Below are positions 1-5,618 of a stretch of DNA of 7,392 bases, one piece after another. The translations under genes were made by a program, and so were the position numbers. The first letter of the stretch is position 1. Each line of letters starts with the position of its first letter. The stretch covers positions 1 through 7,392 of the forward strand of contig DATKCN010000301.1 in assembly GCA_035513175.1 (NCBI GenBank), in the 5' to 3' direction. Below the pieces are notes generated by a model. That model had not been told where the DNA came from, searched no databases, and saw nothing but the letters and a program-made list of their open reading frames with translations. The stretch comes from DATKCN01 sp035513175 (GTDB lineage Bacteria; Chloroflexota; Chloroflexia; Thermomicrobiales; CFX8).

Positions 1-30
1 CCCCGATTCAGCTGCGGATACGGCTGTCAT
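1..30 (-). CDS. Start of an unidentified gene, cut by the window edge
   Basis: Only the first ten codons are visible, reading MTAVSAAESG, with no stop before the edge. The case for a real gene is the perfect Shine-Dalgarno AGGAGG six bases upstream of the ATG, the best ribosome binding site in the window. The gene lies 124 bp downstream of the M81 peptidase stop on the same strand, so cotranscription is possible, though the spacer may hold its own promoter. Ten residues cannot identify the product: they are small and mildly polar, with no visible membrane segment or signal peptide. Function is unknown from this window. Confidence 0.6.
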   Translation of the reverse strand, partial: MTAVSAAESG

Positions 31-36
31 GGGGCT

Positions 37-42
37 CCTCCT
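37..42 (-). promoter_or_regulatory. Ribosome binding site of the truncated left-edge gene
   Basis: On the minus strand the bases read AGGAGG, a full match to the anti-Shine-Dalgarno core, followed by the six-base spacer AGCCCC and ATG at 30-28. This site is the main evidence that a gene starts here. Confidence 0.65.
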
Positions 43-54
43 TCGTCCCCGGAC

Positions 55-79
55 GTCGGCGCATATGCATAGTCGGCGC
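55..79. repeat. 8-bp direct repeat flanking an AT-rich, -10-like core
   Basis: GTCGGCGC occurs at 55-62 and again at 72-79, 17 bp apart start to start. Between the copies is ATATGCATA, the only AT-rich patch close to the start codon at 30. On the minus strand this core reads TATGCA (66-71), a 4/6 match to a -10 box, so the repeats would bracket the promoter of the left-edge gene. No convincing -35 lies 16-18 bp upstream. It could be an operator with two half-sites, but an 8-bp repeat in GC-rich DNA may be chance. Confidence 0.3.
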
Positions 80-96
80 CGCTCTGAGAGGCGGAC

Positions 97-110
97 GCAA
101 TTTAAACTGC
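97..110. repeat. Imperfect 14-bp palindrome in the spacer behind the M81 gene
   Basis: GCAATTTAAACTGC matches its reverse complement at 12 of 14 positions and is centred on TTTAAA. It is an AT-rich island in the 124-bp spacer between the M81 stop and the left-edge gene. It could be a regulator site for the left-edge gene. It has no T-tract and does not look like an intrinsic terminator. A perfect 10-bp palindrome, GCATCGATGC, lies nearby at 126-135. Confidence 0.25.
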
Positions 111-154
111 TCCCCGGATCGGAGAGCATCGATGCCGGTCAACGTGGGCGCCGA

Positions 155-1654
155 TTACGAGGGATTCCAGTCGAAGTCACGATCGAGCGGGTACATCGGG
201 CGGCGCAGGCGCTGGAAGTCGAAGCGCGCCCAGTTCGGGCTGGAGAGGCCCGGCGCGTCGACCTCGACGATCTCGCGCATGAGCGGCATGAAGTCGGCGC
301 GGTAGTGCACCGACGACTTGATGACGACGATCTGGCGTCTGGTGGGCTCGATGCCGACGGAGCGTAGCGCGTTGGCGTCGTTCGGGGCGCGGCGGTACTG
401 CGTGCAGATCACCTCGATGCCTCCCCGCCCGCCGATCTCCAGCACCGCCGTCAGGCCCATGCTGGATTGCGAGCCGGTTCCCAGCGGCCCGTCGTTTATG
501 AAAAAGCCGTCCGTGATGGCTCGCACGTACGCGGACGCCTCGACCGGCGCGCCGTGCAGGTCGTCCACCTTGCCGCCGATGTGGGCGTGAATGTTTGCGC
601 CGACGCCTGCCTCAACGGCTTGCGCGACGGTCTCCGGATCGTACATCAGTGCGACCACCGCGGAGCGCGCGTTGCGGCGCATCAGCTCTCGCAGAATCTC
701 AGTACCGTCGCCTGAGCTGCCTGCTCCGGTGTTGTCTGCAACGTCGGCGAGGCAGATTGGGCCTGGGTTCGTCAGCGCATGTTCGACAGCCTCGGTCACG
801 GACATTGGAATCGCCTGGAATTGCGCGCGGTGATCCCAGGCGTACTGGGCAAGCTCGGCGGCGCATGCCTCCGCCAACGTCTGATCGCCGTCGGTAACGA
901 CGTAGGCACTCATGCCGGTTTCGGGAATGTCCGCATACGGGAACCCGGCGATGATGCTGGCCGTCAACACGCCGGTTCGCGACTCGATCTCGTGGCATAG
1001 CGCCAGCCAGCCCGCCATCGGTTCGCGGCCGGTGTACTGCGCGGTGAGGTTCGCCAGCACCGGTATCTGGCGGAACGCTCGCGTCGGCCGGATGTCGCCC
1101 CGCGCCAGCCGCGCCAGCAGTCCCGTCAATTCGACGGCGCGGTCGTACACGTCGACGTGCGGGTACGTGTCGTACACGACGATGATGTCGGCGAGCTGGG
1201 TCGATTCGGGAGAGATGTTGGCGTGCAGGTCCAGTTCGGTGACGACCGGCATGTGCGGCCCGGTGACCTCGCGCACGCGTCGGAGGTACTCTCCCTCACC
1301 GTCGTCGATCCCTTCGATGACCATCGCGCCATGCAGCGCGAGCAGAATTCCATCAATCGGTCCGGACGCCAGCGCCGCTTCGAGGTCGTCCAACGTGTCG
1401 GCCATCTGGGCTTCGAATTCGTCACGTGTCACCGCGCCGGACGGCATGGCGAAAGAGTAGACGCTTGGGACCAGTTCGACGCCGTGCTCGCGAACGGCGT
1501 CAATGAAACCGCCGATGGCGGTCCGTGTGCCCCGGTAGCGCTCAATCGTCGCCTGCCCACGGTCATAGTCCATTACCCGAAAGCGTTCGCCGTCCGCCGG
1601 GATGGGGGAGAACGTGTTGGTCTCGTGGTTTACGCCGCCGGTGAAGAATCGCAT
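155..1654 (-). CDS. M81 family metallopeptidase (MlrC-like)
   Basis: This 499-residue protein has the usual length and full two-part layout of the M81/MlrC family. The N-terminal domain opens with the family signature GGVNHETNTFSP (6-17). It carries LALHGAM (105-111), DLHANIS (142-148) and YPHVDVYDRA (164-173); Asp142, His144 and His166 fit the zinc-ligand pattern. The C-terminal domain has DNTGAGSSGDGT (307-318), GVGANIHAHIGGK (350-362) and the tail motif RRPMYPLD (474-481). The namesake MlrC of sphingomonads cleaves linearised microcystin, but most bacterial homologues have no known substrate and this genome need not meet the toxin. No signal peptide is visible, so it is probably cytosolic. 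The ATG is supported by AGAGGG six bases upstream. The gene is divergent from the acyl-CoA dehydrogenase and may be cotranscribed with the left-edge gene. Family assignment is firm; substrate is unknown. Confidence 0.95.
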   Translation of the reverse strand: MRFFTGGVNHETNTFSPIPADGERFRVMDYDRGQATIERYRGTRTAIGGFIDAVREHGVELVPSVYSFAMPSGAVTRDEFEAQMADTLDDLEAALASGPIDGILLALHGAMVIEGIDDGEGEYLRRVREVTGPHMPVVTELDLHANISPESTQLADIIVVYDTYPHVDVYDRAVELTGLLARLARGDIRPTRAFRQIPVLANLTAQYTGREPMAGWLALCHEIESRTGVLTASIIAGFPYADIPETGMSAYVVTDGDQTLAEACAAELAQYAWDHRAQFQAIPMSVTEAVEHALTNPGPICLADVADNTGAGSSGDGTEILRELMRRNARSAVVALMYDPETVAQAVEAGVGANIHAHIGGKVDDLHGAPVEASAYVRAITDGFFINDGPLGTGSQSSMGLTAVLEIGGRGGIEVICTQYRRAPNDANALRSVGIEPTRRQIVVIKSSVHYRADFMPLMREIVEVDAPGLSSPNWARFDFQRLRRPMYPLDRDFDWNPS

Positions 1655-1823
1655 TGCTCACCCTCTCGTGCCGCAGGTGTGACGCGGGCGTATGGTAGCA
1701 GAGGGGCCGAGGGGGGCAGCACTTCGCACTGCCGGGGATGCGGATTGCGCGCGGCGGTTGATGGCGCGTATCCTCTGCCACGCGGGGGACACCGCAAGCA
1801 CATGGAGAGCGGATCAAGTCACG
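1655..1823. promoter_or_regulatory. Divergent intergenic region between M81 and acyl-CoA dehydrogenase genes
   Basis: This 169-bp spacer must hold the promoters of both divergent genes. For the plus strand the best pair is TTGCGC (1745-1750), an 18-bp spacer and TATCCT (1769-1774), a weak match to -35/-10 elements. Transcription would start near 1781, leaving about 40 bases before the dehydrogenase ATG. For the minus strand, TACCAT (1692-1697) is a -10-like hexamer without a clear -35. G-rich runs at 1703-1716 and a short stem GGCAG/CTGCC (1715-1719 with 1729-1733, nine-base loop) are also present. None is strong enough to name a regulator. Confidence 0.3.
1661..1666 (-). promoter_or_regulatory. 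Ribosome binding site of the M81 gene
   Basis: The minus strand reads AGAGGG, then six bases (TGAGCA), then ATG at 1654. The spacing is good and the resulting N-terminus begins directly with the family's conserved strand, so this start is well supported. Confidence 0.6.
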
Positions 1824-3044
1824 ATGGACTTGCAATACTCGTCTGAGGATCTGGCGTTTCAGGATGAGGTGCGCCGCTGGCTGCGCGAGCATCTTCCCCG
1901 CGAGCCGCAGCGCACTCCCGGCGCGAAGAAGCAGTGGCATCGTGCGCTGTACGACGCGGGATTTGTCGGCATGGGCTGGCCCCGTGAATACGGCGGCTGG
2001 GAACGCCGCCCCATGGAGCAGGCCATCGTTGCCGAGGAGATGGCCCGTCACAACGCGCCGCCGCCGATGAACTACATGGGCATCGCAACGGCGGGTCCGA
2101 CGATCATCCACCACGGCACACGGGCACAGAAGCGGCGCTTCCTCAGGAACATCCTCACCGCCGACGAGCTGTGGTGTCAGCTGTTCTCCGAGCCGAACGC
2201 TGGTTCGGACCTCGCCAGCCTGCAATGCCGGGCCGACATCGACGGCGACACGTTCGTCGTCAACGGTCAGAAAATCTGGACGAGCAGCGCCAACGAGGCG
2301 GACTGGGGTTTGCTCCTTGCCCGCACCGACCGCGCGGCGCGTAAGCACGCGGGCATCTCGGCCATGCTGGTCGACATGCGCTCGCCGGGCATCGACGTGC
2401 GGGCGCTGAAGCAGATCACAGGCGTAGAGGAGGAATTCGCCGAGGTCTTCTTCACGAATGTGGTCGTTCCGGTCGAGAATCTCGTCGGCGAGCTGAACAC
2501 CGGCTGGCAGGTGGCACAGACGCCGCTCATCTACGAGCGCGGCGCCGAGACGATGCTGGTCGTCGGTCGCCTCCAGCAGCAGTTCTCCCGTCTGCTTGAC
2601 GTAACGACTGCATTACGCCGCGACGGAGCTTCCGCGATCGAGCATCCGGCCACACGTCAGAAGCTCGGCAGCATCGCCGCCGAGCTGGAGGTGCTGCGCT
2701 ACGCCTCGCTGCGCACGCTCTCGCGCATCGAGAAGGGCGAGCATCCCGGACCGGAGGCGTCGATCGCCAAGCTGCACTGGACGGAGCTGGACAAGCGCGC
2801 GCAGGAGCTGATGGTCGAGATTCTCGGCCCGTACGGCCAGCAGGTAACCGGCATCCCCAGCCAGTACGCGCTGGATGTCGGCAACGAGAGTGGCGACCGT
2901 GGCGACTGGCCCTACTTCCTCGGCTGGGCCTACGCGGGCACGATCTACGCGGGATCTTCCCAGATACAGCGGAACATCATCGGCGAGCGCGTGCTTGGAC
3001 TCCCGAAGGAAGCGCGCGCGGACAGGCTTGCTCAACAGTCTTGA
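1824..3044 (+). CDS. Acyl-CoA dehydrogenase family flavoprotein
   Basis: This 406-residue protein oxidises an acyl-CoA to the trans-2-enoyl-CoA using FAD, passing electrons to an electron-transfer flavoprotein. All three domains are present: N-terminal helical (about 5-112), beta (about 116-225, with SEPNAGSDLASL at 122-133 and GQKIWTSSANEADW at 148-161) and C-terminal helical (about 230-395, with AGSSQIQRNIIGERVLGLP at 376-394). The usual catalytic Glu of the medium-chain type (YEGT motif) is Ala376 here; Glu238 in LIYERG lies where isovaleryl-CoA dehydrogenase carries its base. The reading frame is open back to 1692, but family members begin with MDL-type N-termini just ahead of the first helix, so I chose ATG 1824. 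Its Shine-Dalgarno is poor (GGAGAG 14 bases upstream). It ends 21 bp before the synthetase gene, so the two are probably one operon. The family is certain; chain length and substrate are not readable. Confidence 0.95.
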   Translation: MDLQYSSEDLAFQDEVRRWLREHLPREPQRTPGAKKQWHRALYDAGFVGMGWPREYGGWERRPMEQAIVAEEMARHNAPPPMNYMGIATAGPTIIHHGTRAQKRRFLRNILTADELWCQLFSEPNAGSDLASLQCRADIDGDTFVVNGQKIWTSSANEADWGLLLARTDRAARKHAGISAMLVDMRSPGIDVRALKQITGVEEEFAEVFFTNVVVPVENLVGELNTGWQVAQTPLIYERGAETMLVVGRLQQQFSRLLDVTTALRRDGASAIEHPATRQKLGSIAAELEVLRYASLRTLSRIEKGEHPGPEASIAKLHWTELDKRAQELMVEILGPYGQQVTGIPSQYALDVGNESGDRGDWPYFLGWAYAGTIYAGSSQIQRNIIGERVLGLPKEARADRLAQQS

Positions 3045-3054
3045 ATTTAACGAC

Positions 3055-3061
3055 AGAGGGG
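3055..3061 (+). promoter_or_regulatory. Ribosome binding site favouring a GTG start for the acyl-CoA synthetase
   Basis: AGAGGGG ends four bases before GTG 3066, and its GAGG core lies six bases away, in the 21-bp gap after the dehydrogenase stop. The in-frame ATG codons at 3120 and 3129 have no comparable site. The GTG is therefore preferred, although homologues often begin closer to the LLNPRR motif. Confidence 0.5.
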
Positions 3062-3065
3062 CCAG

Positions 3066-5327
3066 GTGGTCGAAACGGCTGTGTCCGCGGATGAAGACGC
3101 TTCGAGCCGCGGCGCGTTCATGACGCGCATGGGTTCGCTGCTGAACCCGCGGCGCATTGCCATCGTCGGCGCGTCGCCCCGTCCCGGCTACGCCCGCAGC
3201 ATTCACAACGCGCTGCTGGCGGGCGAGTACGACGGTGAGATTGTCCCGATCAATCCCCGCTACGACGAGGTCCTCGGATTGCCCGCGTACCCGTCGCTGG
3301 CCGGAGTTCCCGGCGCGATTGATCTGGCCATTGTCGTCGTGTCGAACCGGCTCGTGTTCGACGTGCTGGACGACTGCGAGCGGTCCGGGGTCGGAGCGGT
3401 CAGCCTGATCGCGAGTGGATTCGCGGAGAAGCCTGGCGACGCGCTTGGCGAGGAGCGCCAGCGTCGCATCCGCGAGTTCGCCCTGCGCACCGGCATCCGG
3501 GTTTCGGGCCCGAACTGTCTGGGCAACATCAGCGTCTCGAACCGCATGAACGCCGCGGCGGGTCCGTACTTCAGTCCCCTGCCCGGTGGTCCGGTAGCCG
3601 CGGTGCTGCAGAGCGGTCTGCTCTCGTACAGCCTGATCGTGCCGTGCGTCGACCGGGGCATTGGCTTCACGTATGTCGTGACATCCGGGAACGAGGCCGA
3701 CCTGACGACGGCCGACTACATCCGCTACTTTGTCGAGGACGACGAAACACGGGTAATCGGGTGCTTCGTCGAGCAGTTCAGAGACCCATCACGGTTTCTC
3801 GAAGCCGCGGAGTTGGCAGCGGAGCGCCGCAAGCCGATCGTCGCGCTCAAGATTGGCCGCTCGGCGGGCGGGCAGCGGGCGGCGCGGGCGCACACGGGGT
3901 CGCTGGTCGGGTCGGACGACATCGCCGCCGCCGTCATGCGCCAGCATGGGATCATCCGCGTCAACAGCATGGACGAAATGATCGAGACGCTGGCGGTCTG
4001 CCACGCGCGCAAGCTGCCGAAGAGCGACGGTGTCGGCGCGGTCTTCATGTCCGGCGGCGCGGCGGGAATGGTCTCCGATCTGGGACAGGACCTCGGCCTG
4101 CGCTTCCCGGCGCTCGCCCCCGAGACGGTCGAGCGGCTGTCCCAGATCATCCCGGATTACGGCACAATCGACAATCCGCTGGATACGACCGGCGGAGTAT
4201 GGACCCAGCCCGGCGCGTTCCAGGCATCATTCCGGGCCATCGCGGCCGATCCAGGGCTGGACATCATCCTGTATGGCCGGCCGTTTCCCGGCCGCATGGA
4301 GGCCAACCCGGACATGGAGGAGTTCCCGGCCAGCCTGCCCGAGGAGCATCGGGACAAGCTCTTCTTCATAATGTCGCTCGTAACGGGCCGGCATCGCGAG
4401 AAGAACTATGCCTACGAGCAGATGCTCGATCCCATCGATTCCCTTGACAGCATCCCCTTCCTGCAGGGGACCGAAAACAGCCTGCGGGCCATCCGCTCGC
4501 TGATGCGCTACGCGGAGTTTCAACGCGCCCGTGCGGAACGGGACGCGCCCGATTGCGTCGACGAGTCCGTCGTTGACGCCGCGCGGCAGATCGTGACCAG
4601 AGCGGGGGGAACGACCCTGACCGAGCGCGAGTCGAAACGGGTGCTCGCGCTGTACGGGCTGCCGGTGACACGCGAGGCGCTGGCGGCATCGGCAGACGAG
4701 GCGGTGATGCTGGCCCGCGAGATCGGCTACCCGGTCGCGCTGAAGATCGAGTCAAGCGACATACCCCATAAGACCGAAGCATCCGGGGTGCTGCTCGGCG
4801 TCGAGAACGACGACGATGTCATGACAGGGTTCGGGCTGATCATCGACAACGCTCGCGCGCACGCTCCTGACGCAAAGCTTGACGGCGTGCTCGTACAGCA
4901 GGTGGCGCCTGATGGACACGAGCTGCTGCTGGGCATGAGCCAGGATGCGGACTTCGGACCGGCTATCGTGGTCGGCTTCGGCGGCGTATGGGTCGAGACG
5001 CTGCGCGACACGCGCGTCTGCGTGCCGCCGTTATCGAAACGAGACGCGCGCGCGATGCTGGAGTCTCTGCGCGGGTTTCCAATTCTGGAGGGAAGCGGGG
5101 CGCGTGGCGCGGGGCCGTCGGACCTGGACGCGGTCGTGGACATCCTCGCCCGGTTCAGCCGTCTGGCAATCGACGTGTCCGACCTGGTGTGCGAGATCGA
5201 CATCAACCCGCTCGTCGTGTTCGAGCAGGGCTCGGGCGCGCTGGTCGTCGATTGTCTGATCGTGCCACGACAAGCGGGGGCAGGGGAAGCTCACGAGCAG
5301 CCTACGCGCCCGGGCGCGGCCGGATGA
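3066..5327 (+). CDS. NDP-forming acyl-CoA synthetase (acetate--CoA ligase family), fused alpha-beta
   Basis: The 753-residue product belongs to the acetate-CoA ligase (ADP-forming) family, which interconverts acyl-CoA + ADP + phosphate with acid + ATP + CoA through phosphohistidine intermediates. In order: a CoA-binding Rossmann domain (about 24-155, with IAIVGAS at 31-37 and SGPNCLGN at 147-154); two succinyl-CoA-ligase-like domains (about 170-470), with the probable phospho-acceptor His276 in RAHTGS and a partner-type Glu236; then an ATP-grasp domain (about 510-735), with the second shuttle histidine His568 in IPHKTEASGV and the metal/nucleotide motif CEIDINPL (709-716). Alpha and beta parts are fused in one chain, as is common in bacteria. 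All expected catalytic histidines are present, so it should be active. The C-terminal 20 residues are low-complexity. If translation begins at ATG 3120 instead of GTG 3066 the protein loses 18 residues. The substrate could be acetate, a branched or an aromatic acid. Cotranscription with the dehydrogenase suggests acyl-CoA catabolism. Confidence 0.93.
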   Translation: MVETAVSADEDASSRGAFMTRMGSLLNPRRIAIVGASPRPGYARSIHNALLAGEYDGEIVPINPRYDEVLGLPAYPSLAGVPGAIDLAIVVVSNRLVFDVLDDCERSGVGAVSLIASGFAEKPGDALGEERQRRIREFALRTGIRVSGPNCLGNISVSNRMNAAAGPYFSPLPGGPVAAVLQSGLLSYSLIVPCVDRGIGFTYVVTSGNEADLTTADYIRYFVEDDETRVIGCFVEQFRDPSRFLEAAELAAERRKPIVALKIGRSAGGQRAARAHTGSLVGSDDIAAAVMRQHGIIRVNSMDEMIETLAVCHARKLPKSDGVGAVFMSGGAAGMVSDLGQDLGLRFPALAPETVERLSQIIPDYGTIDNPLDTTGGVWTQPGAFQASFRAIAADPGLDIILYGRPFPGRMEANPDMEEFPASLPEEHRDKLFFIMSLVTGRHREKNYAYEQMLDPIDSLDSIPFLQGTENSLRAIRSLMRYAEFQRARAERDAPDCVDESVVDAARQIVTRAGGTTLTERESKRVLALYGLPVTREALAASADEAVMLAREIGYPVALKIESSDIPHKTEASGVLLGVENDDDVMTGFGLIIDNARAHAPDAKLDGVLVQQVAPDGHELLLGMSQDADFGPAIVVGFGGVWVETLRDTRVCVPPLSKRDARAMLESLRGFPILEGSGARGAGPSDLDAVVDILARFSRLAIDVSDLVCEIDINPLVVFEQGSGALVVDCLIVPRQAGAGEAHEQPTRPGAAG

Positions 5328-5526
5328 TGTCGACCTCGTCGTCGTGCATGACCAGCGTGACGCCGAGCGTCGTGAAGCGCACGATGAGCAGGTCGTCGGA
5401 GTCGCGACGGCCGATGACGTGGCCGGTGGCGCCGAAATGGGGCGAGCGCTGATTGATGACTCGAATCATTGCGCCGGGACGCAGCCGTGCCTTGGCGTCG
5501 TCTGAACCTGGCTGTTGCTCACCCAT
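5302..5526 (-). CDS. Small KOW/SH3-like protein of unknown function
   Basis: This 74-residue protein has a charged N-terminal tail (1-15) and then a compact beta-rich segment. RPGAMIRV, the glycine-spaced PHFGATGHVIG (29-39), LLIVRF (46-51), VTLVMH (56-61) and EVDII (64-68) together resemble a KOW-type or SH3-like barrel, as in small nucleic-acid- or ribosome-binding proteins. No signal peptide or membrane segment is visible. It overlaps the synthetase gene tail to tail by 26 bp and lies 92 bp downstream of the amidase gene on the same strand. There is no Shine-Dalgarno before its ATG, so the start is less certain; translation could be leaderless or coupled. The protein-like strand pattern and clean ending favour a real gene over a chance frame. 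I cannot name a function, and the KOW call is by pattern only. Confidence 0.7.
   Translation of the reverse strand: MGEQQPGSDDAKARLRPGAMIRVINQRSPHFGATGHVIGRRDSDDLLIVRFTTLGVTLVMHDDEVDIIRPRPGA
5305..5318. repeat. Perfect 14-bp GC palindrome in the convergent overlap
   Basis: CGCGCCCGGGCGCG is its own reverse complement and lies inside the 26-bp shared end of the synthetase and KOW genes. It is read as coding sequence on both strands, so both proteins end with the residues RPGA or RPGAAG. It could form a short strong hairpin in either transcript. There is no U-tract on either side, so it is not a classical intrinsic terminator. Confidence 0.55.
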
Positions 5527-5618
5527 CGGACAGAGTATGCGGCCCCGGAGCCACGTGGCGCCACAGGGAGTTCAGGGACCGCTTGCCGGAGAGGCGCCGC
5601 CCGCCCGCTGCGGCGGCT
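5527..5618. other. 92-bp spacer between the KOW and amidase genes with a GC stem-loop
   Basis: GCCGCC (5596-5601) pairs with GGCGGC (5612-5617) around a ten-base loop just downstream of the amidase stop on the minus strand. No T-run follows it in that direction, so a terminator role is weak. On the minus strand CATACT, 8-13 bases before the KOW ATG, is a 4/6 match to a -10 box without a clear -35. The two genes may be cotranscribed, with the stem-loop protecting or attenuating the message. Confidence 0.25.

Noticed and set aside
1703..1788. G-rich runs as a possible G-quadruplex
   Set aside because: Runs of four to six G occur, but the third and fourth are too far apart for a canonical quadruplex.
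1692..1823. 44-residue N-terminal extension of the acyl-CoA dehydrogenase from ATG 1692
   Set aside because: The extension has no family similarity, and the candidate promoter lies within it. Dehydrogenases of this type begin with an MDL-like N-terminus just ahead of the first helix.
1563..2348. 261-codon minus-strand open frame across the divergent spacer and dehydrogenase start
   Set aside because: It overlaps two well-identified genes, its product has no recognisable domain and is Arg/Val/Ala-rich in the way GC-rich shadow frames are.
3644..4447. 267-codon plus-strand open frame inside the synthetase gene
   Set aside because: It lies in another frame of a gene with continuous family motifs on both sides. 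The synthetase frame is unbroken, so this is neither a frameshift nor a separate gene.
5596..5617. GC stem-loop as a rho-independent terminator of the amidase gene
   Set aside because: No T-tract follows on the minus strand, so I list it only as a stem-loop in the spacer.
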